A stretch of DNA of 64,000 nucleotides, from contig CANTUZ010000006.1 of the NCBI GenBank assembly GCA_947846985.1, positions 44,003,707 through 44,067,706 on the forward strand, written 5' to 3'. Both the position numbers and the translations under genes were made by a program. Positions 14,001-26,560 of the stretch are shown piece by piece. The notes beneath the pieces are model-generated. The model saw only the letters and a program-made list of their open reading frames with translations, did not search any database and was not told the DNA's origin. Within the stretch, counting starts at the first letter, position 1. Each line of letters begins with the position of its first letter. The DNA comes from Fratercula arctica (Eukaryota > Chordata > Aves > Charadriiformes > Alcidae).

Positions 14001-17000
14001 CACAACCATCTACATGTACTGTAATCATACTGACTTCAATCAGTTCGGTGTCTCCCAGTTAGTGCCACTTCGGGGAAATGGGATTCAGTCTCCTTCCCAG
14101 CATTGCTGCTTGTGAACTAGAAACTGGTTTTACCTACTTTGTAGTTATGCTCCTACTTCTCCCTGCATGACTTCCCTTTTCTTCCATACCGATAAAAGGC
14201 CAAACTGAGGATGATCAGGAGTAAATATCTAATGAATATACTAGTTTTGTTCAGTGGGACTCTTGCCCAACTTCCCTGCTTCCCAGCAGAAATAAACCCA
14301 CTGTAACCACATCACATGTGTGTCAGATTAAAAAAAAAAAAAAACCAAACATTAAAATCACCTTCATTATCCTATATAGTGTCCTATACATCTTTAAAAA
14401 GACCTCGTTAATTAAAAAGAACTAGAAAAATTAGAAAAAAAACATTCACACCAAATGCAGGAAAGTAGATGAAAGCTCGGGGCTATGAACGTTAAGAAAA
14501 CTAAGACAACAAGCACATTTTGTCCTCCCCTTCCTCCTGCTCCCACACTAAGTTTCCATTCCTGAAGCATGCAGCCTTGGATCAGCATTTTATTTAATGC
14601 TGATCACAATCAGATATTTTAATACCTCAGCTTTAGCTTTAGCATGTCTTTGGAGGAAACACACATTTCATGGAAAGTTGAGGCAATTTTAAGGTGCAGT
14701 CCATGTGTAGACTACCTGCAAATAAATCATGTTCCCACTCAAAAAGCAAGTTTAAAGAAGTGCAAGTGAGCCGTGGCACACCAGAGAACTATATTATGGG
14801 CCATGCACTTTCACTTATCCGAAGAAATGTTTCATGCCCTCCAGCAGTTTTCTATCTGGTAGAGAATGAAAAAGTAAAGAGATTTATTACATTAAAAAAC
14901 ATATTGATTGAAAGCACTACTGTATGACAGTTTCAGCTATTATAACGGAACTTAATAAAATCAAATGTTTACCCCTGAAGGGGATTTTGAGAAATACAGG
15001 CTTTTTCAACAGTTATGACAATGAGAAAATTTGCAAGGGATAACATTTTAGCACTGAAAGTAATGCAAATAAATGTTCATTTCTCCAGGGGAGCTTTGAG
15101 GTTTGCCGACATGACGTGCTATGGATAATTGCATTGTGGTTTAGTAGTTAAAACACGTACTTTGATTGTCTGGCTGGAGATGTCAGCTGCGCACACAGCT
15201 GTGAATCAGACAAGGTCGGAGATGATGAAAGCCAGCAATGTTTCAGCATCATAATCAATTTGTATCAGCAGTAGCAGGATTGGTACTCCGTGCTGCCATG
15301 CAGCTCCCATAAGTTATGGCACCCAAACGAAAGAGTGATGCCTCTTCCTCTCCCCTCGTCCGCTTCACTCCACCGCTCTACAACTCAGAAGCTGCTCTCC
15401 CCGAAGCCTGAGCCCCTCTCCCAGCTCAGTGCCATATGTAACCACCCAACTGCTACTTTCCTGGCATAACTTTTCAACAAGAGTAGAAAGAAAGGTAGAT
15501 TTTTCCAGCCAGGGTATTTCATGGCCTGCAAATTAATCTAGACCTGAAAGCCTAGTCTTAAGATTATTCTTTTTATTTCTTGAATGTGATCAAGATAGTT
15601 CACTTAGATCAGATCAGTAACAGCTTTGCCATCTAAATATCAGGCCTTATGGCATAAATGGGCAGTTATTTACAATTTACGCTCTCACCAGCCTCCTCTA
15701 CTTACCCTGACTCGAGTATTTATTAGTATTCTAGCATCTGCAAACCTTTTTTCATGTGAACTGCAATGAAATCTACGTTTTTTTAAAGCTATCCTGCTTT
15801 CAAATGAAATTTCCACATTTGGCAGTAAGTTTTAAACTGCTTTATTAAAAACACTAGCTGAAGTGTTTTAACTCTAGCTAAAAAACATGAACAAAAGCAC
15901 GCAAACAGCCCAAAAAGAAAGAAATTTTCCAACTTATATTCTCCACCTGCAACTACTGATTTTCCATACAACTTATAATGGCCCGGAGATCACAAGCTGT
16001 CTGTATGTACAACTTTGTCGGGATGGAAACTTCTTTCGGACTTGCCTTACCTGTCATCTTTGCTGTCTTATTACCTTCAGGGTGAACTGAAACTCTACAG
16101 GGCTAATGAAGACAAAGGGGGGGTCATTAAATCTTCATGACTTTCTTTTATATGGAAGATCTCTTGGGTTGGCCATAAGCCAGAGAAACTGGTCTGTCCA
16201 GCTGGACTGGTATCTAGTAACAAAGTCATTGATGGTGAATGTTGATGATAACAGTGAACCTGACTAGGTAGTCAGCAGCAGAAGGGAACTGGTAGTGATA
16301 AAAGCTGTTTTAAAGAAACAAGGGCCTCACTCATAGCTACTCCCTATTTCAGAACACGGTGGCACAGGGCATACATTCCTGAACTTGTTACAGAGGTTTT
16401 CAAACTGGGGCACAAACGCACACCGCTAGGAATATGCAGATCATTTTAATCAGCGTGGATGTGCCACATGGTATGAGCAGCAACAGCTCACATTACTGCT
16501 TGTCTTTGGCATCCAGCCCGAGATGCAGGACGAGCACCCCAGCAAAGGCAGCTACTGCTGACACGCATGGCTCCTCCTCCTGGGTCTGCTTGGGTCCCAG
16601 CACATGCAGGGACCTATTCGGTGCAAAGACCCATGGGCAAACAGAGCACAGCTTACGGACGTAGAGCATCCTGCATGGATGAAGGTGTAAGGTTCATGGG
16701 ATGCTCAGGTACAAAAGCATGGTCACAAAATTGCCTGGACAGCAGGGGACGTACGTGAGGAGGCTTGCTTTGTAGGGGCACAGAGTAGGAAGGATGGCAG
16801 TAGGGTCCAAAGGGTGGGTGAGTTCACTTAAACTTTCAGGTTTTAACAAATACTAGAGTGAAGAAGTGGAGCTAGAGGCATATGACTTTCTGTACATAAT
16901 TATAGCAGCTGCCGCCCTTAAATTAGTTTTGGGAACTCTCATTTCAAGGGCATAGATTCAAACCAAAGGACGCTACAGGAGTATATAAGCATTTTATTCC

Positions 17001-20000
17001 TTTTTCTAGATCTATCGGTATCTATGCTGTGCTTGAAGTGACGAACAAGTCCCGAACCTCAAGATCCAAGAAACATTAGTGCCAGATACCTTTGAATTAT
17101 CTTTCTGGGTGACAAAACTTGACCAATGTCACGCATGACCATTTCCGAAGAGATCAGCATGTCCAAAGGCTCCTGGGGATGGAGGAAAGGTGCAGCACTG
17201 CCCATAGTTTCACTTCTGCGAAGGCAATACCTACACACTGAGGAAGCATGATAGACGGGCCAGGTGAAGGGGACAGGGCTGAAGGGTACTGAGAGCAAGG
17301 GAAAATTCAGAGGTGCCAGATCCAGTACATGGGAACCCAGCAACTAGTATGGGGGCTTCCTACAGGGCCAAGACTACTGTAGAGAATTGCAGCCACTGGC
17401 AAAAACTAGACAGCAGCAAAACAAAGCGTCTATGTGCCAGGAGATTGTTTAAAAATTGAAACTGCCTGAAGCCAAAACTCAATTTTAAGGAACAATTTAC
17501 ACCATAAATATTTGGATCTTCAACAAAAGGGAGGAAGGAGAAATACTGCTCTGGTCTACAGAAATGCTACTGAAAGCATGACACTCAAGACAGAGCTAGA
17601 GCAATCTGCTGTGTTAACTAACCCCACATGATGGAAGAATCTGAATTTTCTTTCTCTCACACTATTAAACACAAAAATGTCCAAGTTCATGACCTGCAGA
17701 ATGGAATCGACCAAAATCATACTGTCCCAAAACTGTATTTAAATTTATTGTACATCCAGGCTGGACACCAGGTTAAGCATGACTAGCTAACAAGTCTTCA
17801 CCATTGCCTATGTTGTATGGTAAGCAGTATCAGGAGGAGCACAAATCAGCACATTTTTAAAGAATTTAAGATGTTGCTTATTTCTGAGCCTTGATCTGTC
17901 TTTAGAAATTGCTTACGTATCTAAGGATGTGGCCCCAGGAGCGCAACCGCAGGGTATCAAGTTAAAAAGTGTCAGGCACACTAACAACTGCGGTCTGAAC
18001 ATTCCTGTTTGGTAGCTGTGAAATATCCTCTCCATCTACGGCGATGGATAAGCTGCTGAGCATCGACCACGCAGCAAGAGCACACACACAAACACTTCCT
18101 ATGGAGTAGCCCGAGTTACTCAAGTTCATGGAGAAACTTAAATGACTTTCATAACCTGAAAGCATCTAAGAATCAAAATTGATTTAATTAAACCAGTGGC
18201 AATCAGTTGGCTGCCTGCATGCCCAAACATGGAAGCACCGATCCGAGCTAAGCTGGCAGATTACATTTAAAATTAATTGACTTCTTGATTTTTATAAAAA
18301 TTGAAAAAGACTCAATTCTACACCAAATGATATAGCTGTGAGTGGCAGCAATAAGAGTTCCTACTTCCAATTACATATTTCTACACCATTTTAATCAATT
18401 TTAAGTCACAGTTTTGTACAGCAAATGAGCATATAGTTAGACCTAAAAATCAAATAAGCATGGTTTTATAGGGTGAAAATCATAACCCTGTAATATGATA
18501 TCCAAGAATCAAAACTTGGATAAACCAAACAAAATGACAGAAATGTTTCTATATATCATTTTGGCTTATATTCTAGGCCACTACTGTGGAATTTATAAGC
18601 AGATTTAAGACTTGCGTATCAACATGACCTCACCTATGTAAATATTTATTCAAACATTTAGGCACTTTGCAGAGGATTCTAGATTAGAAACTGAAGGAAA
18701 TTTCTATAAAAGGAAAACCATCCCAGCAGTTTCTTTTTAAAAACGGTAAATCCTCAAAGACTCCACCTTACAACTAGGCTATAACATCCATCAAACCCTC
18801 AAAACTGTTGTTAGATTTATTCTTCTACTTTATAGAATCTCAGGCCATTAATCCTTAATGGCCTTTACTCAAAAGTATGATCAGTAAGTTTTCATCACTA
18901 AGTTTGCTTAAGTAGTTCAGTATCAGAGGAACAGGTTTAAATTAGAATTAGCAGATCCAGATAAACTTAGAAAAAAAATCAAAACTGATAGCTTTCTCTT
19001 CTTTCAACACAACATAAACACCTTCTGCTATTAGTATCAGAAACTAATAAAAAATCCAAAGATCACAAAAAAAAAATTACATCATTAGTTCATATTTGGT
19101 AGAAGGCAAACATTATCTTCCAACTGTCAACTATTATCTCCAATTAAATGGAATAAATTTCCCCCTGTCAATCCCTGAAAAGATACTCAGCATTACAGCA
19201 CAGCCTACACCCAGGTGAGCTCAGGCCATCAGTTTGTGAAGGGGTAAAAAGTCATGTTAAATGGTACGAACAGGTACTATGTCCTGTTCTGACAGTATGA
19301 TTTACAGCTGCTCTGCTGGTATCCTCACGTTTGGTAAATTTATGGTAGTTTACCCGTTCTCCTTCACTGAGGACTAAGTCATCTCATTTTCGTTAAAGGA
19401 GGAGAATATGCACGCGAGCTATTACCATGGTACGCTGCATTTCAGAAGTTCCCTTCCCAACCTAACCTCCCGGCAACTTGTTCGTTGCAGCAGGCCTGAA
19501 GATGACAGCAAGTTCACCCCAATGAATCAGGGAGGAATTAATCATGCTTTCAAGTACCTATATTTTAAATGCACAGCAGGCTCATTTAAACACAGCTGGC
19601 AGGGTGCCCTCTTCTCCAGGCCTTACCTCAGCATTCATGTTTCCATAGTCTCAGACAACACTAGTCATGACTCTCACCATTATCTTCTGACCTTTCCCTT
19701 TTTTTTTTCTTGTCTTTGTAAGTTAATCAGTAACCAGAGACTTCTGCCAACAGTTAGTGCTACTGATTTCAAGGTCCTGTGGCACACAAAGCATCAAGTC
19801 ATTCTGTATGTGGTTACAAACAAATTTTATACACCAAATTCCCTCCTTTCACATTTAAACTTCCCAATTTTTCCCTACACTACAAATAAAAATAAAAAGC
19901 TGTATTTCACATACTGCAACACTATGTCAGCAACTCTAAAAACCAATTATATCAGGCAAAATGCTCTTATCCACACCTACAGATCATAAGGAACAAGCTT

Positions 20001-20693
20001 TGCCATGTTCCTATTTAAGGAGGCTAAGAGAAACAAAAAAAAGCAAGGCATTTTTTATGAGACAGTTACTGAGCTTTAAATTCACACCGTCATTATCCAC
20101 ATCAGTTTACAACTGCAAACAAGCAAAGGCAGGATATAAGGTACTATCTATTACTATAACTATTTTTAAAGTATTCACCTCATAGGGTTAGGCAAAAACA
20201 ATATGTGACAGAGCCATAACCATAAAACTGCAGATGGTAGCTGAGCTACTTTGTTCTCGTCTAATACTGAGATCTCATTAAACTGAGTGCTTAAACTTTA
20301 AATATTTGAGAAAAGAACCTTTTAGTAAATGCTAGTTAAAACAGATATATCATTCTGATTAAGCATCCATCCTTTCCTTTGCTCAGCTTTCAAACTACTT
20401 GTTTGTTATTTTATCCTTTCTGCAGTTTGCCACTTCTCAATCTTCCAGTCTAGACAGCCACAAAACTTCTAAATAAAAGAAAAAGCGGGGGAAAAAAAGC
20501 ACTCAAGCCACCTTTAAGCCTTATAAAGAAGATGATGAGAGATCAGACAAATATTTTCCTCTCTTCTTTTCTGACCAAGTTCAATCACCTTGAAGACTCC
20601 TCAGTGTCTTCACTGTGAGGTCGTTCAGTGAGACAACAGGCAGAAACTTTTATTATTTTTAAGTCTACTTCTTTGCCCTCTATCTGTTCTGCA

Positions 20694-20722
20694 TTATTAT
20701 TATTGTTGTTATTATTATTATT
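20694..20722. repeat. Imperfect (ATT/GTT)n microsatellite
   Basis: Short trinucleotide tract with ATT units interrupted by two GTT units, inside PPM1L intron 1. A simple repeat with no other function visible. Confidence 0.85.
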
Positions 20723-23700
20723 CAATATTCAAGAAACTAACTTTTTATAAAAAGAAGGCTGCACTACACACCCTGTATCAAGTTTTATCTCTAAAATATT
20801 ATTGCCTTTAACAAGTAATTGCAGCAGCACACCAGATTCCTAGTTGTAACACAGAGCATTAACAATTACTTTTGAGTATTGCTTTTTCATCAAGCCAGCC
20901 ACAAAATTGAAGTAAATGTCTGCCAACCTATTCAGGCTGAAATTGTAAGATAGAAGAGGAAATGACATAACAGAAAAGTAGAATTTATGCAAAATGTTGG
21001 CAAGATTTAAGCAATTCAAGCAAAACCCAGAAATCTTCATAAATGAGCACTACACAGTAATTCATATTACTTGAGTCACACTTCTCTATCCTTCCACTTC
21101 AACATGATATGGCAGGAAGTCATTAATGGAGACACACTCCCTTGTATATAGCTGGAAAGAATTAATCTAGCATCTCATTTGTGGTATTGTCTGTTTGGAA
21201 AGAGTTTTTTCCCCATATAGAATAGTTTGTTTCACATGCAACTCCAGAGATTAGTAGTTCTTTGTTCTTTAAATACACATAAAGAAATTGAATGGGAGCC
21301 AATACGGCAAATTTAATCTTTACAAAGGCTTTGCTACATATGCAGGTAAAGTATTCCACAGAGTCATTTATCTTTTGAAAAAAATAAAAATAAAATAAGA
21401 CATCCAGAAAACCAATTCAAATAGAGACTTGAAATTTAGTATTATGTACTACGGATTAAGTAAGAGCATTACTTTTTGCTATTTCTTTTTCCTCCCTTCT
21501 TTTCTACTCAAAACTATAAGACCTGCTTAGATTAAAACCTATTTTTCATAATTTATTTTTTTGCTCTATGCACAGCACACAGTTCATGCTCTTCTGATCA
21601 GTTTTACGTAAAATCTAAAGCTAGAAACTAGTTATGTCCTCAATAATTAGGCACCTATTTTTATAGGAGTAAAGGCCACTAAGAATATCTGGGGATTTCA
21701 TTAGAAAGATAAATAAGAGATACTAAATACATAAATTTTAAGAATATTAACTTTACCAAGATTTGGAGAGAGATCTGCTAAACCTTTCAAAATGTCAGGC
21801 CTCATATAAAAGCCTCATACTTTGTCACTGAATCAATTAAAGCAAGTTCTGAGGAACCAGAATACAAAAGACAAACAAGCTTTCCACAGATCCAGTGTTA
21901 TCATTAATATCTCTTACGGATGTAATTCCAAGATCCACAACAACACAAACAAACAAGCAAAAAAATACATAGGGCACATTGTTGTCATGTAGCTATTCTC
22001 TGTGTTAGCTTTGGGTTATTTAATATACTGAGTTTGCAATCAGATGTAGGGCAAGATATATATATGATACAAAATTAAAGAAAGAAATAAGATCCCCTTT
22101 CACAATGCCAAAGTCTAAGCATGTACATCATACTTCTATCTGTAACGATCTCAGAATACTGTTTAAAAACATGACACACATATTCCTGCAAACTTGTTTT
22201 GGATGATCAGTTCAGACAAGGAAAACTATCAGTTTAAACAAAGGGGAAGAAGGCAGAAGACAGAGCGCAGGCACCATGCATCCAAAGCCTCAGAAAACTT
22301 TTAAAAGAGACATACCACATACACTGAACAGAGTTAATACCCCTTCAGGAGAAGATGTGTACCAGTTTGCGATACATACACAGTTCTACCTGTATTCCTG
22401 GAAGGCCAAGGGATAGTGAACTGGCACAAGTATGCCAGTAAGAGCTGGCACAGCTGTGCCCCAATTGAATTCAGCCATAAAGAGGAAAACAGGGTTCAAT
22501 CACGACCAGAATTTTTAATGAAGCTGACAATTTTCAATATCTCGAATGTTTGCATTATTTTGAAGGGGGACAAAACGCTAGACACTGTGAGATTGCAGTA
22601 GCCCAGGTGAGCGACTCCCTTTACAGCCGTGCAGGCAGAAGAGCAGCTTTTTGATTATGTGCCTGAGGCCTGGGTTTTTCAAGACAGCACTTACAAGTTT
22701 AGAGGGGCAGCAGCTGCCATCCTTGTGCTCCATTAGTGTCTGGTCACTGCCAATGCTTTTCTAGGATGGACTTTGACTACTTGATCTGCGAAAGCAGCTG
22801 GACGAACACCCAGGCTCTCTTACTGCCTTACCCCTCCCCGGCAGGAGCACTTACATGAAAAACTTCAACATTTCCCTCCAGCTTCCATCATCCCAGCAAA
22901 ACCTGTAAAGTAATCTCATACCCAGCATAATGGTTGGCTAGAGCTAATTTGTCACACAAGGACAAATTCTTTGTCCTTTTATACAGTTATGAAACATGTA
23001 CTTTGTGCTATATGAAAAGCTACGTGGCAGCACCACAAACCTAAAGGAAGAGGAGGTTTTTACATTTGTCATCTGTAATAAATGAAGCATCCTATCAAGC
23101 TGTAATACTAATTACATAGTACAACCTAAAGCAAATCACCCTGCCTAAAAAAAAGTTAAGAGGTTAAACACCAGAAAGTTTCAAAATGACAGTTTTCCTG
23201 GCTTTCCACTAGGGAGGGGACAAGTATGACAGCACAGTTGTAATGACTTAAAAACTACATGCAATTCGCAAACACGATACTCATTCTCAGTGACTCGCCG
23301 GTCCTCACTTGAGAGTGAATTACTGAGAAGACACGTTTCATGCACACCAGCTTAAAGGCTGCACGCACGCCTGCCTCTAAGAGGACTCCTCTCTAACCAC
23401 TGCCGATGAGCACAGCTCCTGACAGGAGGGGGAGACCAGCCCTGTGCCAAAATCAGATCACACCACAATTCGCTGTAACAAAAGATGCCTCCAGGGAGTT
23501 TCTGCTCATCATCGTTATTCCACGCACGTAAGAGCCACCTCCAACAGCTTTTACTTCAATTAAACCTTTACTACTGTGAAGGGCAGAGGGGGTAAACAAA
23601 TTTATACCGCGCCAATCGTGGAAGGGGTAATGAGAGATAAAGAGAATGGAGTATCTCTCAAACCCTAATTAGAGACTCCCCCCCACCCTCCCCGGACAAT

Positions 23701-23800
23701 GTTTCAAGATAACCGCACGAACCTGGTGTGGGAGAACACGTCCATTCCTTGCCCTGTAACCATCCTCCCCCACCCCCCCGTTTTTTTCTTCCAGCTGAGC

Positions 23801-23806
23801 ACTTGC
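23801..23806 (-). promoter_or_regulatory. PPM1L: Non-canonical GC 5' splice site of PPM1L exon 1
   Basis: Immediately after the codons for HGGE the minus strand reads GAG|GCAAGT, the consensus of the minor GC-AG intron class (AG|GCAAGT). No GT donor lies at the position where resemblance to PPM1L stops. The next GT on the minus strand, two bases further in, would shift the frame. The acceptor is outside the window. Confidence 0.8.
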
Positions 23807-24205
23807 CTCTCCTCCGTGCCCATCAAATATCCCGAAGATGGAGGGGTGAGTCTTGTTCACCAGGTCAGTGATTACTTCGAACCTGTCCTCCATGTGATCC
23901 CTCCGGCCTTGGATGGAGTAGACAGCCACGTTGTGGCTCTTGAACTCCCAGGTCTTGGAGAACTCTGCGTCCAGCACGTCTAGCCCCCCGAGCCTGTCAT
24001 TCTGCATGATCTCGGCCACCTTGCCCTTCACCATCTTCACCGCATCCCTGCTGGACTTAACAATGGTTTTCACCTCATCCGTGTGGAAGAAATAACTCCA
24101 CAGGGCCAGGCTGATGCACAGCAAGAACAGGGTCTCCGGTCTAAGCAAGAAGTAACGCATGATCCGACCCAGCAGAGACAGCAAAGTCATTGTATCCTCT
24201 ATCAT
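23807..24205 (-). CDS. PPM1L: PPM1L coding exon 1 (protein phosphatase, Mg2+/Mn2+ dependent 1L)
   Basis: This exon encodes the first 133 residues of a PP2C-family serine/threonine phosphatase anchored in the ER membrane. From knowledge of the family, PPM1L restrains TAK1/ASK1 stress signalling and acts on the ceramide transporter CERT. The sequence starts MIEDTMTLLSLLGRIMRYF. It has one hydrophobic segment at about residues 24-40, then the PP2C domain opening with RRDHMEDRF (101-109) and the metal-binding FDGHGG motif (127-132, Asp128 and Gly129). The match to the mammalian N-terminus, as I recall it, is close to residue-for-residue. The start ATG sits at the gene-side edge of a CpG island. 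The frame stays open 45 codons past residue 133 but loses resemblance there. At that point GAG|GCAAGT gives a GC-type 5' splice site in phase 0. Later exons (the rest of the catalytic domain) are not in the window. Confidence 0.96.
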
Positions 24206-24760
24206 TTATTATCGAGACCGTGTATCCCCGCACCATGCAACGCGCTCCCCGGCGCCTGGGAAGGCTCCGAGCCGAGTCAGCCAGTCAGTGCATGCTCCGC
24301 TGGGGCGCAGCCGGCGGGCGGGCGGGCAGCGCCGACGCCCGCGCCCCGCCGCTCCCTCCTCCTCCTCCTGCCGGCGGCGGCCTCGGGGGGTCCGCTCCGC
24401 GCACGGCCGCTGCCGGCCACCGGCCTCGCGGCGCCCCGTCCCTCCCGCGGAGGAGCGGGCCCGGCCCGGCCGAGGAAGGCTCCGCCGGTGCCGCACCCCC
24501 CGCGGCCGCGGCCCCCCTCAGAGCCCGCGGGCGCCCCTAGGCCGCTGCTCGCCTGCGGGCCCCCGCGGGAGGCCGCCGCGCTCCGCCGCTCTCGCAGCTC
24601 GCCCCGCCGCGTCGCGGAGCCAGCGGCCGGCCGCAGCGAGGAGGTGCCTGGCAGGGCCGCCCGCGGGTACCTGGCTCCCGTGTCCCCCACGCCTTGCGCC
24701 GTCCCTCCCCCGGGGCGGAGCGCCGCCGCCACCGCCTCCTCACCCGGCCCCCGCCGCCGG

Positions 24761-24773
24761 ACTACAAACCCCG
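24761..24773 (+). promoter_or_regulatory. ZNF143/M4 motif
   Basis: The sequence actacaaaccccg fits ACTAYRNNNCCCR exactly. This motif is typical of vertebrate CpG promoters and is bound by ZNF143/THAP11 complexes. It lies about 555 bp upstream of the PPM1L ATG. Confidence 0.7.
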
Positions 24774-24828
24774 GCGGCCTTGGCGGGGGGACGCCGGCGC
24801 GGGCTGATCGGGGCGGCGCGGAGGCCTC

Positions 24829-24841
24829 TGGGAGTTGTAGT
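24829..24841 (-). promoter_or_regulatory. Second ZNF143/M4 motif, opposite orientation
   Basis: On the minus strand this reads actacaactccca, an exact ACTAYRNNNCCCR match and the classical form of the motif. With the copy at 24,761 it forms an inverted pair about 55 bp apart in the PPM1L island. Confidence 0.75.
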
Positions 24842-24959
24842 CCAGAGGGGGCCGCGGGGCTTGGCCCGCGGAGAGGCGCGCGGCGGTGCTGGGGGTTGGG
24901 GGGGGATCGGTGTGAACCGGTGCAGGCAGAGCAGCGCATCTGGGTACGGGGAGAGCAAC

Positions 24960-25662
24960 CCACATTGTCTCCCTGGACTTATGCAAGGCATTGACACTGC
25001 CCTGCATGACATCCCGGTCTCTAAGTTGGAGACATGGATCTGAGGGATGGACCACTCGCTGGGTGAAGAACTGGTTGGATGGCCACGCTCACAGACTTGT
25101 GGTCAATGGCTCAATGTCCAGGTGGAAACTAGTGATGACTGGTGTTCCTCAGGGGTTGGTACTGAGACCAGTACTATTTAACATCTTTGTTGGTGACATG
25201 GACAGCGAGACTGAGTGCACCCTCAGCAAGTTTGCTGACAACACCAAGCTGAGTGGAGTGGTCAACACGCTGGAGAGAAGGGATGCCATCCAGAGGGACC
25301 TGGACAGGCTTGAGAAGTGAGCCCGTGCGAACCTCATGAAGTCCAACAAGGCCAAGTGCAAGCTCCTGCACCTGGGTCAGGGCCAATCCAAGCACAAATC
25401 CAGGCTGGGCGGAGAATGGATGGAGAGCAGCCCTGAGGAGAAGGACTTGGGGGTGTTGGTGGATGAGAAGCTCAACATGAGCTGTCAATGTGCACTGGCA
25501 GCCCAAAAAGCCAACCACATCCTGGGCTGCATGACCAGCAGAGTGGCCAGCAGGGTGAGGGAGGGGATTCTGGCTCTCTACTCTGCCCTGGTGAGACCTC
25601 CTTGCAGTGCTGCATCCACTCAGGGTTCCCCAACAGAAGGACATGGACCTGTTGGAGCCCAA
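24960..25662 (+). mobile_element. CR1 LINE fragment (reverse transcriptase, 5'- and 3'-truncated)
   Basis: The plus strand encodes a broken piece of a CR1 non-LTR retrotransposon reverse transcriptase. Visible signatures are WVKNWLDGH (25,060 region), [46 protein letters not shown], then after an in-frame TGA (25,318) KCKLLHLG, EKDLGVLVDEKLNMS and LYSALVRP. The catalytic FADD box reads FADN, so the second aspartate is lost. A TGG-to-TGA change and ragged ends confirm it is dead. The 5' part of the element is missing, and similarity stops near 25,662, before the usual CR1 3' end. It lies directly against the PPM1L CpG island, pointing away from the gene. Confidence 0.93.
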
Positions 25663-25840
25663 CCTGTCAAAAACCCTGGGAAACCGAGAAACAAAACAGC
25701 ACCAGGATTTTTATAGAGGATAATATTACAAGACTGTAATCAAGTAGTCTCCAGTTACATTCACGGGCTCACAAGTGAAGGAGAACCAAAGCAGGAATTT
25801 CTCAATTATGAAACTGATATTAGTTTGCCTAGTCAGCATT

Positions 25841-25927
25841 TTAATGCTGGGGGAAAAAAACCCCAATACTCAAAATGTGTATTCTCTTTCTCTGACCCAT
25901 TTCTTTAAGTCCTCGTTTTTCTGCTAA
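25841..25927 (-). CDS. Possible terminal exon of unidentified minus-strand gene
   Basis: A pyrimidine-rich stretch ending in TTATCAG precedes a phase-0 open frame of 28 codons that begins LAEKRGLKEMGQRKRIHIL and ends with TAA at 25,841. The phase matches the donor of the stronger exon at 26,561-26,696, so the two could be joined without a frame break. The basic, helical composition of the first 19 residues looks protein-like, while the last nine (after a T/C run) look less so. No poly(A) signal is evident close downstream, where a CR1 fragment follows. A run of 28 codons can be open by chance, so this is weak on its own. Confidence 0.3.
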   Translation of the reverse strand, partial: LAEKRGLKEMGQRKRIHILSIGVFFPQH

Positions 25928-26560
25928 CTGATAAGCAATGAAAATTACAAGCTGTGACTGTGTGAGCAGAAGTTTGCTGGAATATAAACAATTCAGTGGA
26001 GTGCCTGAGCTGCAAATGAGCTGGAGTGATTTCCAGCCAGCTGGCAGACTGGGGGTCTGAAAACTGACAAAATTCGTCAACCAGCCTCAGAGAGTATGAC
26101 AGCTGATATAATAGTCAAACACATTAGAGTGGTGTTGAAGATGAACTAGCAAACCACAAAACCAGTCTGAAATTTTGAGTGGAAAAGTATAACAAACTGC
26201 CTTTCAGCCAAAGCGGAGTGTTCAGGTACGTGCCTGCCGAGTCTTCCAGCAGCTCCCACTTCCTTAGGACTTTTGTCAACATAGAAGTTACACATAAATG
26301 TATATAAACTATTGTTTTGCTAGTTTTTTCAAAGCTCAGCTTGAGTAAATCACATAAACCCCAATCTGGTTAACCCAAAGTTAGTGATTTAAGCCTTTTT
26401 GTGTCCAATTCTTACATCCAACTCTGAGAAACAGGAAAGTTAACGACAGATGCTGTATATAACAATGATACTGCTTTAAATCTTAGAGGTATGTAGCACT
26501 TTGTTAGTACTTCAAAGGACTATCCAAAGCTGTACATTTCAGGCCTGAAGAAACTCTTAC

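Larger units (their letters stand above)
7734..23806. other. Probable PPM1L intron 1, proximal part
   Basis: This is 16 kb of AT-rich sequence up to the PPM1L exon 1 splice donor. It holds simple repeats (a CA run near 8,302, a 16-A run at 10,995-11,010, a TTA/TTG run near 20,694) and scattered short open frames with no protein resemblance. I see no PP2C-domain exon, RNA gene or intact mobile element. The longest frame, 19,408-19,989 on the plus strand, has AT-driven composition and no family resemblance. Confidence 0.6.
24215..24935 (-). promoter_or_regulatory. PPM1L: PPM1L CpG-island promoter
   Basis: About 700 bp of very GC- and CpG-rich DNA lies directly upstream of the PPM1L start codon, in sharp contrast to the AT-rich flanks. 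Long open frames in all directions here are by-products of the composition. The island contains two ZNF143/M4-type ACTAYRNNNCCCR motifs. It has no TATA box near a clear start site, as expected for a dispersed CpG promoter. The edge farther from the gene abuts a CR1 fragment. Confidence 0.85.

Noticed and set aside
19408..19989. 193-codon plus-strand frame in the PPM1L intron
   Set aside because: Composition follows the AT-rich background with no motif or family resemblance, and a frame this long can occur by chance in 64 kb.
23672..23806. 45 additional codons after PPM1L residue 133
   Set aside because: Resemblance to PPM1L stops exactly at GAG|GCAAGT, so the extension is intron read-through.
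24083..25043. Very long open frames (about 300 codons) on both strands of the CpG island
   Set aside because: They overlap in all directions and are Pro/Arg/Ala/Gly-rich by composition, with no family resemblance. The island is the PPM1L promoter.
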